Positions 10,347 to 21,390 are shown, counted from the first letter of the stretch. The stretch: DNA of 64,000 bases from Jaminaea rosea (GCF_003144245.1 NW_020289991.1:310001-374000); one strand, 5' to 3'. The notes: generated by a model not told the origin, from the sequence alone. Translations and numbers: made by a program.

Positions 10347-11044
10347 CTACGCCCCCTCAGCCTGATCAGCATACACACTCCCCACTTTGACCCCTCTCCC
10401 CCTTGCCAGAATCCCCCTTGCCTGCTCAGCCTCCACGAACCAAGTCCAGCCTTTGAGCTTTCTGCCCTTCGACTGTGTTGCGCAGTACTTTATCCGTCCG
10501 GTGACAGTAAGCGGGTACTCGAGACAGTGCAAGTGCAGGTGGTCGACAGAGTTGAAGGGAGGGATGTGGAAGCCGTAGAGGCGCTGCGAGCTTGGCCGAG
10601 ATGTTGAAGACGAAGCCATCTCCAATGCTTGCCGACCAAAGGCGTGCAGGGAGTCAACTGCGGTCCGGCACAGGTCAGTGACTGACCCTACGTCTTGTCA
10701 CTTCATTCTAACTCACCAAGCTCGGCGCCAGGCTTGCCACTGAGCGACTTGACACTCCCCACATGCTCCCGTGGTATAGCCAAGAGATGAACAGCAGCGC
10801 GTGGTGTGCGATCGTGAAAAGCAACAAAGCGGTCCGAGGTCAGTACGAGGCGGGTCGGACTCGGCGTCGATGTGAGTGTCGAAGGTACCGGCTTGGAAGG
10901 TGCTGCATAGGAGTCGGGAGACGATGGAGCTTCTTCAGCTATCTTGCAGAAGGGGCAGCCAGTGACGGGGGCTGCTTCGCCAGGCTCGTCGCCGTGAGAC
11001 TGAGCAGAAGGGGCCTGCTTCCCCGGTAGGCAAGAGAGGAGCAT
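10347..11044 (-). CDS. HIT-domain protein of the HINT3 type
   Basis: Histidine-triad nucleotide-binding hydrolase; HINT-type enzymes cleave adenosine phosphoramidates. Exons are 11044-10717 and 10657-10347, with a 59-bp intron 10658-10716 (GTGAGT...GCAG), giving 212 residues. The splice joins GAELGEL to VDSLHAFGRQALEM. Features in order: CPFCKI near residue 35, HDRTPRAAVHLLAIPREHVG, and the catalytic triad HLHLHCL inside GFHIPPFNSVDHLHLH, which resembles HINT3 (GFHIPPFCSISHLHLHVL). The C-terminal WTWFVEAEQA matches the conserved Trp-Phe end of that subgroup. The open frame continues upstream without an ATG, so 11044 is the first usable start. Substrate in this organism is unknown. Confidence 0.85.
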
Positions 11045-11400
11045 GAGTGCGACTGATAGCGCTTCTTGCGATTCCGCGGGTGCGTGAATGAGTAACGGGT
11101 CACTACTCCTCTCTCTTTCCCTGTTGCTTGACTTGCTTGTCGTACGACTTGAGGAGCCCAAAGCGGTCCCCCGCCTCGCATCTCACGCGCCAGTCGGAAA
11201 CGACGTCGAGCGACGGACAGGCAGAGGCCAAGGCATTCCCGTCTTGCCTCCACTCCATTACCATCAACAAGCATTACAGTTCGCCGCTCTTCCGAGACGG
11301 GCTCCCTACCATCATTTGCCCTCGTCGACGACGAGAGGCAGCCGCTAGATATACCCGATCTGCGCTGCAACGAGCTGGCCCCTTTCCAGGCTCGCCAACA
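11045..11400. promoter_or_regulatory. Divergent intergenic region between the HIT gene and the membrane-protein gene
   Basis: About 355 bp holding both promoters. The frames of both neighbours happen to stay open through part of it, but only non-ATG codons would extend them. No specific element recognised. Confidence 0.35.
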
Positions 11401-13359
11401 ATGCGCATCCCCCTTCACCTTGCCATTGTCCTCCATTCGCTACTTCTCCTTATCCTCACCACCTCGACACGAGCTCAAGTCAAATCCTCCGCCCGAGAGT
11501 CAGCCCTGACAGGTCCCATATCGGGCCCTTCGCCCTCACTCGACCACGATGAACAGGACTCGTCTTCCCTCCTCTGGTCAGACATCCCCGCCGTCCAGCT
11601 AGGCAGAGGGTTGCAGCCCCCGCACAGATGGAAGGAGTTTCTGCCCAGTCATCATGCGGGCAGTGGTGAATGGCCCAGTGCAGGTGTGGTACCCAAGCGT
11701 AGCGACAATGCGAGGCGGAAGTTGGGCCAGCTGGATAATAGCGCGTCACGAAGCCAGCCGGTCGTCGAGGACGACGAGGGAGACGACGGCGAGGATCACG
11801 ATAACGATGACGATGACGACGTTGAGCAACACGAGCAGGAGCGAGACTTTCGTCAAAGGGCAGCGAAAGAAGCAAAGAAGCGCAAAGATGCACACGACCG
11901 CCAAGCCATGTCGCACCTCCGCAGCAAGGCAAAGAAGGAAGCTCGCAGCGCTTGGAAGTCGGCAAAGAGCGCCGCAAAGGTCGTCGCCCGCCCCAAGGAG
12001 GCAACAGAGGAGGAGGAAGAGCATAGGCAATCCTCCATCCCTCTGCTTGGCGCAGTTGCCACTGTGTATCACCTGGTGGCATCCAGCCTAGCTCACGCCT
12101 GGCGCTTCGTCTCTTTCTTTACCCGCTACGTAAAGCATGCCTTGCTCCTGGCATGGCGCTCCGCGCGATACGCGTTTACAATCATCGGCCGTGCTATCCT
12201 AAGCATCTGGGCATCAGGGCGCTACGTGACTCGCCAAGTGTTGCGACCCATCCGCATCATCTTTGCCCCAATCATCTACATCTGGCTAGGCCTGCGCTTC
12301 ATCATCTGGGATCTACCCTCCTTCTATCTCTTTGCAGTACTGCGCGAGGTCTACCCGCTCTACGTCTTCTGCGGAGCGGCTCTGGCCCTGGGGACGGCTA
12401 TTGGCATCGGGTGCGCCATTGCGCTTTGGGTGGGCAGTCTTGTCACCAGAGGGAACTCGCCCCTCGAATCGCATCTTGACTCCTGGCGAGGTAATGAGAC
12501 TGGCCGGTTGCTGAAGAAGAGGAAGGGCACATTGGGTGCTTTCGACTTTGAGAGGGAGAATGAAGCTGTTGTACGACAGTGGGGGGAGAGAGAGAGGAGG
12601 AGGGCGAAGCGGGAAGAGAGAGAAAGGAGAAAGAGGAGAGAGGGGAAGCAAAGGGCTGCGGACCCTCCTTTGAGGAGAGGCCCGGCAGATCGATGGGACG
12701 GCTTCCCTTCTTACGCGAGCGACAGCATGGATGCTCATTTGACCAGCGAGGTCACGTCCCCCTCGTCGTATGAGGACAACCCCTCCCTCAGCGGCAGCGA
12801 CCCCACTCCAGACTACCTACGTGGCCTGGGCAAATCTTGGCGGCCTCTACCCAAGAGCGTAGCTGACAATCTGGCACAACGTGTCGCTTCTGCATCCTCT
12901 GCTTCTGCTATGGATCCCGACGGCGATGACTACGACGATCATGATCGCAGCTACGAAGAGGAGCAGCCTGTGTATCCGTATAGCGCAAGGCAGCAGTACG
13001 GCGGCCCATCGCCGCGGTCATCACGCGAGGAAGACGACTATTTCTCCGTCGGTCGCGGCGGGGCTCCTGGGATCACGAGGCAGGCGCCAATGGATAGCCC
13101 TCAGAGCTACGCTGCGGCTGTTTCCGGCCCTGGATTTGGGGCGCCATACGCTCCACTCGGTGCAACTGGCCGTCAGTCGAGGTCGCGCCGCAGTGCTGAA
13201 GGTGGTGCCATGGGGACGGCTTCGGCCTCGGGTTCGGCGCTTCAATCGCCTACGCTGGGGCTGGGCGGTGTTGGGCAGCCGGCGGTGAGTAGCCCGGAGG
13301 TGAGCACTGCGACGGCGAGAAGGAGAAGGGGAGCTCAGGGCGGAATTGTTGTGCGATGA
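11401..13359 (+). CDS. Uncharacterised integral membrane protein with signal peptide
   Basis: I do not recognise the family. ATG 11401 gives 652 residues starting with a clear signal peptide (LHLAIVLHSLLLLILTT, ending near TRAQ). Residues about 120-150 are acidic with Asp runs, followed by a Lys/Ala-rich helix. Residues about 205-350 hold several amphipathic or hydrophobic helices, including YAFTIIGRAILSIWA, IIFAPIIYIWLGLRFIIW, FYLFAVLREVYPLYVFCG and ALALGTAIGIGCAIALWVG. The rest (about 350-652) is a charged Arg/Glu coiled segment followed by a Ser/Gly/Tyr-rich disordered tail, probably cytosolic. It probably resides in the ER or another secretory membrane. No catalytic motif is visible. Confidence 0.72.
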   Translation: MRIPLHLAIVLHSLLLLILTTSTRAQVKSSARESALTGPISGPSPSLDHDEQDSSSLLWSDIPAVQLGRGLQPPHRWKEFLPSHHAGSGEWPSAGVVPKRSDNARRKLGQLDNSASRSQPVVEDDEGDDGEDHDNDDDDDVEQHEQERDFRQRAAKEAKKRKDAHDRQAMSHLRSKAKKEARSAWKSAKSAAKVVARPKEATEEEEEHRQSSIPLLGAVATVYHLVASSLAHAWRFVSFFTRYVKHALLLAWRSARYAFTIIGRAILSIWASGRYVTRQVLRPIRIIFAPIIYIWLGLRFIIWDLPSFYLFAVLREVYPLYVFCGAALALGTAIGIGCAIALWVGSLVTRGNSPLESHLDSWRGNETGRLLKKRKGTLGAFDFERENEAVVRQWGERERRRAKREERERRKRREGKQRAADPPLRRGPADRWDGFPSYASDSMDAHLTSEVTSPSSYEDNPSLSGSDPTPDYLRGLGKSWRPLPKSVADNLAQRVASASSASAMDPDGDDYDDHDRSYEEEQPVYPYSARQQYGGPSPRSSREEDDYFSVGRGGAPGITRQAPMDSPQSYAAAVSGPGFGAPYAPLGATGRQSRSRRSAEGGAMGTASASGSALQSPTLGLGGVGQPAVSSPEVSTATARRRRGAQGGIVVR

Positions 13360-13867
13360 TGACCCGCTGCGGAGAGTTGTAATGATACCCAGATGATGAT
13401 GATGAGAATAGCCGTCGTATCGAAAAACAGCGTGGCGAGTCTGAGCGTGGGAGCCGTTGCATCTTGGTTGCCAGCTGCGCTGCGTCTGCGAGCTGCAGGC
13501 GCGTGCATGAAGAGTCGGGACGATTGCGGGGAAGACTGGGCCCGTGCTCGGTGAGATGAGTGGAGCCGGGGCGAAGTGCAATTGGCAATGGCAGCCTCGA
13601 GGGCAAAGAGGGCAAGACCAAGTACTCCTCGACCCGCCTTGGTCTCTTCTTGCCTTCTTACACCACATCCATTCGACTCGACAGCCACGACGACTTGATA
13701 GAGAAACGGATCCCTGCAGAGCGCAGCGCCCCCGAATCGATCCCCCTGGCGAGGCAAGGAGATAGATAGATCAGCATAGCATATACGCAGGAGATCTCGA
13801 CCTCATCCTTCGCCGCGTCAATCCTCTCACCTTTTACCTATCAACTCACTGCGCTCATTTTGTCGTC
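13360..13867. other. Intergenic region, membrane-protein gene to F-box gene
   Basis: About 510 bp, containing a short (gat)n run near 13393-13402 and the promoter of the downstream gene. Short open frames here show no domain or signal peptide and are treated as noise. Confidence 0.35.
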
Positions 13868-16360
13868 ATGTCACCCAACATCGTACCCAATGTCATCCGC
13901 CCTACGTCCCCCTCTGGCGCCTGTCCCTTCGCCCTCCTCCCCCACGAGCTAATGGCCCAAGTATTCCTGCACCTCGACCCGCACACCCTCTACACCGCTG
14001 TGCGTCAGCTCAACCACCAATGGAAGATTACGGTAGAAGAACACGTCATTCCTACTCTCTTCAGGACGAGACAGTGGCGCGTTGCGCTGCGCATTCACAA
14101 GAGGCCAAGGAGAGTACATCCGAATAGCGTCCAAGGGGCCCAGGCCGCTGCCATTGCTCAGCAGGCAAGCCGAGATGGGGGCGAAAGTGACAAGGCAAGA
14201 GTACAGAGGGTGCTCAATACCGAAGGAGCGTGGGAAGATGAGCTTGCACCACCCATACCTTCAGAAGAGGGCAACAACATCACCGCCGAAACAATCACCG
14301 AGTACCTACCCCTCACTCTAACATCCCTCTCCCCTTCGACGAACACCTTCCACTTTACCACCTCACCCAACTGGTATGCCCTCTACGAACTAGGCGTCGA
14401 GCCTCCTGGCATCGACCCAAACTCAACCGCAGGCGACGTATCGTTTCGACTCGACCTCAACTTCGGCCTCGCCTGGCGCTTCGAAGGCGATGGCAAGGAG
14501 GAACATCCGCAAAGGCCCGGCGGGTGGACCAGCCTCGATAAGGAGAATAGATGGTTGAGCGAATTCTGGTGCTCGACCTACGACTTAACGCCGCTACCAC
14601 TCAGGAGGAGGAGTCACGAGGGAGGAGAGGGGGAGACGGTCAGACTCAATGCTACCAAGTTGGCAAGGAGGAAGAGGGTGCCTGTAGAGGTACCTGCCAA
14701 GAAGGGTGAGAAGTCAAAGACCAACGGCAGCAGCAACAAGTTCACCTCGACTGAACTGGCATGGGATGACTCGCACATCGAGTACCTACACCTCGACATA
14801 GCGCTGGGGACGGAGTTTTTCGTGCGACGATCGGCCCGCGCTAACCTGCTCATGCGAGCGCTTGAGGCTGAGGCAGCACGGAGAGAGGAGGAGGACGAGC
14901 AACAGGCCGAAAGGGAGAGGGAGGCGGCAAATGGTCTGATGGCCGCACGCGGTGCAGGAAAGGTATCAGCCTCACCTCAGCCGCCAACAGGACCAACAGG
15001 AGCGTGGGGCAAGCCCTTGCTGCAGAAGCCCAAAGCTACTAGGGCGGGAGGTGCACTCAGCCCGACACCAGCGCGAGCTACGGGTACAGGCACACCACCA
15101 CGTCCAAAATCATCTGCCTCGTCCCACGGCAAAGCCAACAGCCCTCCCTCAGCTCTTAGTGCATCAAACACGAGTGGCACGACCTCGCCGACGCCATCCA
15201 AGTCGCACCCCGACCTCGCCCTGCTGAGCAATTCCGCGGCCTCCTCATACCTGTCCGGCCTTTCTCCTGCAGAGCAGCTTCAGCTAATGGCGAAGAACAA
15301 AGCTGCAGCCAAGGTCGCGGGAAGGAGAGCCGCATCTGGCTCAAGCACGGGCGGTTCCAGGGCAGGCAGTCGTGCTCCGAGCAGGGCAGGGAGCAGGGCA
15401 GCTTCTGCTGCTCCGAGCAGAGCAGGCTCAAGACCTCCTTCCAGGCCTGGGACACCGTCGGGCTCTGCACCTGCACTCTCATTGTCGTCAAGCGGAGCGG
15501 CCTCTCCTTCTCTTGTGCCAGGTGGAACCTCGGCCCATGCATCAGGCCACTCCACGCCGCGGGACCGTGATCTACCCTTCGCTCGCGCCCTAGCTTTATC
15601 ACAAAGCACCGCTTCTCCGTACACTGCTCGAGCTCTGAGCGGCTACGCGACGCCCAATCCTGCCGCAGCTTCTGCACTCAACCCTTCCTCAGCGCTTCAC
15701 CCGGCGCAGCTTACGGCTCGCCTCGGAGGGAGTGGATACGCGCGCGGCGTAAGCTCAGAAAGAGGCAGTGGTGCTTCCACGCCAACGAAGGGCGAGGGAA
15801 ACAGCTTTGCTCTCAGGGGCGGTGGAGGAGCACAACCCGGTGGAACGCCTTTTGCTCAGTTCAAAGGAAGACTGAGGTTGGGCGGCAATGGGTTTGAAAG
15901 GCTGGGCGCCGAGCTGACTCGAAAGAGAACGAGCAAGAAAGAAAGCGATGGCACGGGTAGGAGGAGAAGGGAGAGGAGCGAGACTATGACTGCCGAAAGA
16001 TGGAACGCTTCGGCGGCAGGCGACGGCGTTGCTGCTCTGAGCTTGGGCAGCGAGTCAGAGGACGCCGCCTCCTCGTCCGACGAAGAGGTCCCGGCCGCCA
16101 ACGGCCATCCTCCCGAGGAAAAGGGTCTCGATGGCATAGCAGCGTCAGGCGAGCTCGGCTGGACGCGCGCTCCTGTGCCTTACGAAGGAGAGGGAATGAT
16201 GCGCACCTGGCGTGAGGCCAAGCTCCTTGGCGCGGCGAATGCGAACGGGCCGAAGAGACGAAGCTCGCTGCGTGCTGGAGCTGAGGAGCAGGAGAGTAGT
16301 GATGATGACGAGGGCGAGGTGAAAGGGGCGGTGGAGACGCAGTGGATCTGGAGTCGATGA
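13868..16360 (+). CDS. F-box-like protein with long disordered region
   Basis: Probable substrate adaptor of an SCF ubiquitin ligase. It is a single exon of 830 residues. Residues about 18-60 read as an F-box: FALLPHELMAQVFLHLDP, then a helix with the loosely conserved VRQLNHQWK. A folded region of about 250 residues follows (NWYALYELGVEPPGID, WLSEFWCSTYDLTPLPLR, HIEYLHLDIALGTEFFVRRS). From about residue 330 the protein is low-complexity Ser/Ala/Gly/Arg with repeated SRAGSRA and PSRAGSR units, then an acidic C-terminus ending TQWIWSR. I do not recognise a named orthologue, and the substrate is unknown. The start ATG lies after a pyrimidine-rich leader. Confidence 0.72.
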   Translation: MSPNIVPNVIRPTSPSGACPFALLPHELMAQVFLHLDPHTLYTAVRQLNHQWKITVEEHVIPTLFRTRQWRVALRIHKRPRRVHPNSVQGAQAAAIAQQASRDGGESDKARVQRVLNTEGAWEDELAPPIPSEEGNNITAETITEYLPLTLTSLSPSTNTFHFTTSPNWYALYELGVEPPGIDPNSTAGDVSFRLDLNFGLAWRFEGDGKEEHPQRPGGWTSLDKENRWLSEFWCSTYDLTPLPLRRRSHEGGEGETVRLNATKLARRKRVPVEVPAKKGEKSKTNGSSNKFTSTELAWDDSHIEYLHLDIALGTEFFVRRSARANLLMRALEAEAARREEEDEQQAEREREAANGLMAARGAGKVSASPQPPTGPTGAWGKPLLQKPKATRAGGALSPTPARATGTGTPPRPKSSASSHGKANSPPSALSASNTSGTTSPTPSKSHPDLALLSNSAASSYLSGLSPAEQLQLMAKNKAAAKVAGRRAASGSSTGGSRAGSRAPSRAGSRAASAAPSRAGSRPPSRPGTPSGSAPALSLSSSGAASPSLVPGGTSAHASGHSTPRDRDLPFARALALSQSTASPYTARALSGYATPNPAAASALNPSSALHPAQLTARLGGSGYARGVSSERGSGASTPTKGEGNSFALRGGGGAQPGGTPFAQFKGRLRLGGNGFERLGAELTRKRTSKKESDGTGRRRRERSETMTAERWNASAAGDGVAALSLGSESEDAASSSDEEVPAANGHPPEEKGLDGIAASGELGWTRAPVPYEGEGMMRTWREAKLLGAANANGPKRRSSLRAGAEEQESSDDDEGEVKGAVETQWIWSR

Positions 16361-16484
16361 TGTGCAGATGTGCATTGTTGTAGAAGAAGCACGGCTTGCT
16401 GATGTTCTAGTTGACGGAGTGCTTCATCTCCTCTTCTGTGCTCTCCATCAAATGCAGCCAACCTTTTACATCTCGTTCTCCGCC

Positions 16485-18067
16485 TCAATATCTCACCCTA
16501 GCACTATAATACATGACCCCATCCTTTTCATCCTTCTTGGCTCTCGCGAACCTCAAGAGCAACGCCTCGCGTCTCTTCTTCTCGCTCGCCACGTCCTCCA
16601 CGAATGGCAAGAGGTCCTCCAGCTTCCATTGCGCCCGGGCAGCGAAGAGGGCTTGGAAGCGTGCTGCTGGGTCTAATGGCAGAGATGAGCTGGGGAAGAA
16701 TGCAATGCGCTGCTTGGGAATGCGACTTTTCAGGGTCGACGAAGAGGAGTTGCTACGGCCAGCAGCGGCGCTCGCCGTGCTGCTCAGTGGATCGGCGTGT
16801 AGGAGGTACTGCCCTCGAAGCAGGTCGAGATTGACTAGGTTTGCTTGATCATTGTCGTCGCTTGAGGTTGCGAATACGTCTCCCAACCTCGTTGTCCACT
16901 CCTTGATGAAGTCATCGAGGAGCGGTAGCCGACTGATGGCATCGCTGCTACTCTCGCTTCTCCCGAGGGCTGGCTTCTTCTGTTTGGTCTGTTTCTGCTT
17001 GAGCAGCTCGAGGCCGATGAAGCGAGATACTTTGTGACCATCGAGTGCCACTTTGGTCTCTCCTGGTTCCTCGGTGGTCACGTCGCTCCCAAACCATCTT
17101 GTGAGCATCGCCTCGAAGATTTCTTGCCTTGCTCCGTCAGCGTAGTCTGCCATCAAGGAGTCGACGGTAGGCTTGAGTGGGACTGCGTGTGGCAGGTATG
17201 CATTCGAGCTGCACACGAGGAGGAGCGAGTCGAGGAGGTTGAGGAGGTAGGGAGGCGAGAGAAGACGTAGCCTGCCTGCGAGGGGATGTGAGGTGGTCAG
17301 AGGGACAGTCCAGAGCTTTATGCTGGGATATCGTGTCTACGGCAGCTCACCATCCAATTCAACGACACAGCGTTCATCCAATCCTCTCTTGAATTCGTCG
17401 TCACTCGCCTGCACAACGCTCCTCACCTCCCTAGCGCTGTATAGTCTCCTCCCGTTCTTCTCTTCCGATTCACCAGCATAAGCGCTGCTTGACAGTAGCT
17501 CGGCAATCCTCTCTAGCCGTGGGACGACAGGCTGGAGCTCCAAGACGTCGGTGACGTTGCTACGAAGTGTCAGCTTGCTCGAGGGCGACGATGACGAGTC
17601 GAGAGAGCATAGAAGGAGTGAGTTGGATTGAGTCACTTGACGCAGGGCGTATGTGCGAGAAGAGGTGCAGAGGACGGCTTCGTCGCTGTGTCGTCCGTTG
17701 ATTACGAGGCTGGTGTGAGCGGGTGCAAAGTGTTGGGGTGAGTGAAGATTCAAAGGGAGCCAGTAGGAAGCTGAGGGACTCACTGCGAGACGTGATCCGT
17801 ACCCTCGTCGCGACCCCTCGACCTTTTCCCTTGTGATCCCGAGCCCTCTGTAGCACCACTGGCCCCCTCTGCCTCCTCACTCGGATCCTGTGCGTCCTCG
17901 ATCATCTTTGCAATCTCGTCTGGCAACTCGAGCAAGCGGTACGAAGGTGCTGAGCCTGCGTCTTCGGCCTCAAAGACGTTGTCCGCATGCGCGTCTGATC
18001 GCCTCCTCTTACTTGGACGAGGAAGGGTGCAGAGAGGAATGGACGATGGTCCTGCCTGCGAGCTCAT
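16485..18067 (-). CDS. DCC1: Sister chromatid cohesion protein Dcc1 (Ctf18-RFC subunit)
   Basis: Subunit of the alternative clamp loader Ctf18-Dcc1-Ctf8-RFC, acting on PCNA at replication forks and in cohesion. Exons are 18067-17784, 17709-17351 and 17275-16485, with introns of 74 bp (17710-17783) and 75 bp (17276-17350), giving 477 residues. Recognisable blocks: YRLLELPDEIAKMIE near the N-terminus, DEAVLCTSSRTYALRQVTQS, SNVTDVLELQPVVPRLERIA, and the C-terminal winged-helix part ALFAARAQWKLEDLLPFVED with EALLLRFAR and DGVMYYSAR. These match fungal and animal Dcc1/DSCC1 in order. The splice at 17351/17275 gives DGRLRLLSPPYLLNLLDSLL, the conserved helix after the VELDG turn. Lys/Ser-rich spacers are lineage-specific. 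Confidence 0.9.
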
Positions 18068-18357
18068 TGCTGCGACGAGAGCTAGCGGCTAGAGAGCGGG
18101 AAAAGGGGGTTGAGGATGAGGCAAAGAAAGTCCAGTGTTGGACACAAGTCCCTCTCCCTGTACGCCCTCTCCGTCTGTCCGTCCGTCCGTCTGGCACGCG
18201 TCGCCTCATTTCCGCGTTCCCCGCGCCCCCATCGAGAGACTGTCAGAGCTGAATGACCAAGACAACACCATGAGGCTTGAGGTACAATACACGAGAGATC
18301 GAAAATACAAATGTCCGTTTTACGCAACGAGTCCGTAAGCCTACTCATGGTCAATCA

Positions 18358-20389
18358 TCAGCGATATCCAGGCGTCGCATAACTGTAGTAACCTGCTCCT
18401 GGTCCACCTCCTCCATACTGGCCTCGCGCCTGCGGCTGCTGACGCTGCCCTCCCACCGGTCTCTGACCTTGCGCCTGGCCCCATCCACCCCCATATCCAC
18501 CGTATTGCTGCGGCTGCTGTGGCGTTGCCTGACCGGTCAATGGCGTCCCCTGCGCATACGCCGGGCTATATGGCTGTTGCTGATGACGATGCTGTGCCCA
18601 AGCCAGCGCTGGCGCTGGAGATGCCGCGTAGTTGCTTCGCGGCGTCGCCGTCATCGGATAGGCATTTCCTCTTCCATACCCCTCATCATACCAACCATCA
18701 CTTCCCGCCCCACCATGATAATCATAGTCGCTCGCCGCGATCGACGACACGTACGGCGTCGGCCCAGCTGCGGGGCCAACTCCTCCACCGTAGCGCTTCT
18801 CTGCCCCAATAGGGAGATCGTCGTCCGAATGCGTGGCCCACTCGTCCGTGAGCGGCGTGTATTTGGCCCCACCAGCGCTGCCGGTAGCCCCACGTCCGAC
18901 GTTGCCCGCCGTAACGTACCCAGCTCCGGCGGCCTTGGACGCACCAGCACCTCCTGCAGCTCCAGCCCCAAACGCCGCAGCCTGTCTGGCCCTCTCGGCC
19001 TTCCTCTTTCTCCTCACGCACGTCATGACCATGGCCCAGATAATAATGAGCCCCACCACTCCTGCCGCAATAGGGATCCCGTACTTGACCGCTCCCTCCT
19101 TGCTGAACACGCCGCCCCCACTCCCCGAGGAAGACGTCGCATCGTCCACACCCGTATCTCCACTGCCATCCCACATAGCCCCACTCTTCGTGTTGGGCGT
19201 TTGCGCATCCGTCCAGCCCGGCAGACCAGCCCAGCCTCCCGCTCCGGGGTCTTTGATGAAGGTGAGCTTGTTCCTGTTCAAGGTGACCGTTGGCTCGCCA
19301 GAGGTGTCATTCTGCCCTGTGTAAACCCAGGAGGTGATTGCGTTCGATCCGGAGCCAGTGGTGGCGACGTTGGACGCAGACTGATCTGCGCAGCTGATGC
19401 TGAGAGATGACAGCTCCATGGCATACCAACCGTTGGCCGTGTAGGCGGGTGAGGTGTAGTCAATTTGCCCACCGGCCCAGTCTTGTACGCCTTGGGGCTC
19501 CGTACTGTTGCCTCCAGCCCAAACGCTCAATTGCACGCGTGCGGGACTGCGTGGATAGGAGTCGCCCGCCTGCCTTTGGGTGAGCGTGCGGACAACCTGG
19601 CCGTTGATGCGCCACTGAAGGCGGTCCAGCTGCCAGTTGAGGCCGAAAGTGTTCCATTGCGATACGTCGAGTGAGGACGGGCCGACGTTCTCGCCATTGC
19701 CCAGCTTAGGAACACCGAGAGAGAAGTAGTTGGATTGAGCATCCGAAGCAGAAGAGGTGGTCGACTCCCAGTCGATCTACGTGGGAAAGAGTGGGACGCT
19801 GGTTAGCCCAACGTCGACAATTCGAAGGGCTTTGTCCCTTCGACGTGGACGCGCTACTCACCTCATCCTTGACATCGCTCATCAAAATGAATGCGGCTAC
19901 CAGTCCTTGAGTAGCATTATGTCGCAGCCTCGCCTCGACATCTCCATAGAAGAGATATCTGGTCGAGGACACTTTAACCTGTCTCTGACTGGTCATCTGC
20001 ATCAGTACGCCCTCCGGCCCCTTTCCCAGACTTCCACTGTCCAGAGTCAGGGGAGCCTTGCTCGCGTCCCCGGTGTACTGAAGGATAGGACGGAAATAGG
20101 AGACATTGTTGTAGGACGCCGGAGGAAAGGTAATGTTCTGAGAGGTGCAGATGGGGTTGGGCTGGCACGAGGTGGGAGAGTGCGAGGAGAGAGGGTTGCA
20201 ACCTCCAGCGCAGTACAAGGCGCCTGTGCCGCAGACGCCCCCGTCTGAGCAGCAGGGTGCAGAGCTATCGCACTGAGAGGAGGCTGAGCACTTGTCACCT
20301 GCCGCGGCGTGGGTGAGAGTTGCGAGTAGGGTGACGGAGACGAGGATGGAGACGAGAAGAAGAGCGGCACGGCCGCGTAGGCGAGCCAT
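18358..20389 (-). CDS. Crh-type GH16 cell-wall transglycosidase with C-terminal membrane anchor
   Basis: Extracellular enzyme of the Crh1/Utr2 group, which cross-links chitin to beta-glucan. Exons are 20389-19862 and 19776-18358, with an 85-bp intron 19777-19861, giving 648 residues. In order: signal peptide (LLLVSILVSVTLLATL); a short Cys-rich module with CSASSQCDSSAPCCSDGG that resembles a chitin-binding domain; the GH16 domain with the catalytic motif DEIDWE, created exactly across the splice site; SQWNTFGLNWQLDRLQWRIN; and PARVQLSVWAGGN. After a Ser/Gly linker there is one transmembrane segment (YGIPIAAGVVGLIIIWAMVM) followed by CVRRKRKAER and a Gly/Tyr/Gln-rich cytoplasmic tail. This replaces the GPI anchor of many relatives. 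A longer N-terminus from 20506 is possible, but the signal peptide supports 20389. Confidence 0.88.
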
Positions 20390-21390
20390 GCTGATTGTGA
20401 AGCGCGAGTCGCGGTTGCGATGAGGGGGTGAAGCTAGTCCAGACGAGTAGCGAACAAGTGATTGGCGTAGAGAAGTGAAGATGGAAGAGAGAAATGAGAA
20501 GGACAAGGATGGTACTTCGCTTCCACGACGAGCCTATGGAAAGCTGTGTCTCTCAAGCCCCGGCGCAGGTGTTGATGAGCCTCCTTTCCTTTCCCCGCTG
20601 CTGCGTGGTGGCTCAAGTGACTGCAGGCGCGTCCCCAGGAGGCAGGCAATCGGGGGGCGGCGGCACGATCGGCACTCAGGCAGACCAGCGGACGCCGCCT
20701 TCAGTTGAGCGCGACGGAGGAAAGCAAGGAACAGTGGCGAGCGCGGCTACGACGAGACGCCGGGCGTGGGGAGACCGACGACGAGAAGAGCGGAACCCAT
20801 GGAGGTAGTTCAATCGACTGGAGCGAGCCAGCCTTGAGATGCTGCTCAGCTCGGCGTCGCGCCCGAAGCAGTCGGATTGGCTGCAAATTCCACCGCTTCG
20901 TCGGCTCTGATGACGAGTCTGACTTCTGCTCGAGCCAGCTAGCAGGACGAGGTCGCTCAAACAGCCCGCTATCCAGACGCGAGTTCCGGGGACATCACGC
21001 AGCGTTCTTGATCGATGTACGGCAACTCATCGGCCGAGTCATCATAATCTACCTGCCTGCTCCAGTGTTGGCCAGCGTCACTCGAGGCGAGCCAGTGCAC
21101 GCAATGCCCCTCTCGACGCTTTGCAACGCTGCGAGACTATTGTGAATCGCGTCACGCATCAGAGCCGTTGTGGTTTCGTGGGGTGTATGATTACAAGACT
21201 GAGAAGAGAGGACAAAGGTGAGATGGGCGAGGCAGACGAAGCGTGATGTCCTTCGCCCCAGAGAGGCGAGTAAAGGTGGGGCCCGATACGACCAACAACA
21301 AGAGGCTTGCCAGCCGCTCGCCCCCACCTCTTACTCTCCTCTGCTCCTCGTACCGCGGCGAAGTAACATGCATGCTTGGAGCACGCACGC
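20390..21390. other. Intergenic region between the Crh gene and RPL13
   Basis: About 1 kb. It contains the Crh promoter on the left and the RPL13 3' end on the right. Several short open frames exist on both strands, but none has an ATG with a recognisable domain, splice pattern or signal peptide. I see nothing else in it. Confidence 0.35.

Noticed and set aside
18277-19410. 377-codon plus-strand open frame antisense to the Crh gene
   Set aside because: Arg/Ser-rich translation with no domain; the opposite strand encodes a convincing GH16 enzyme with matching splice sites.
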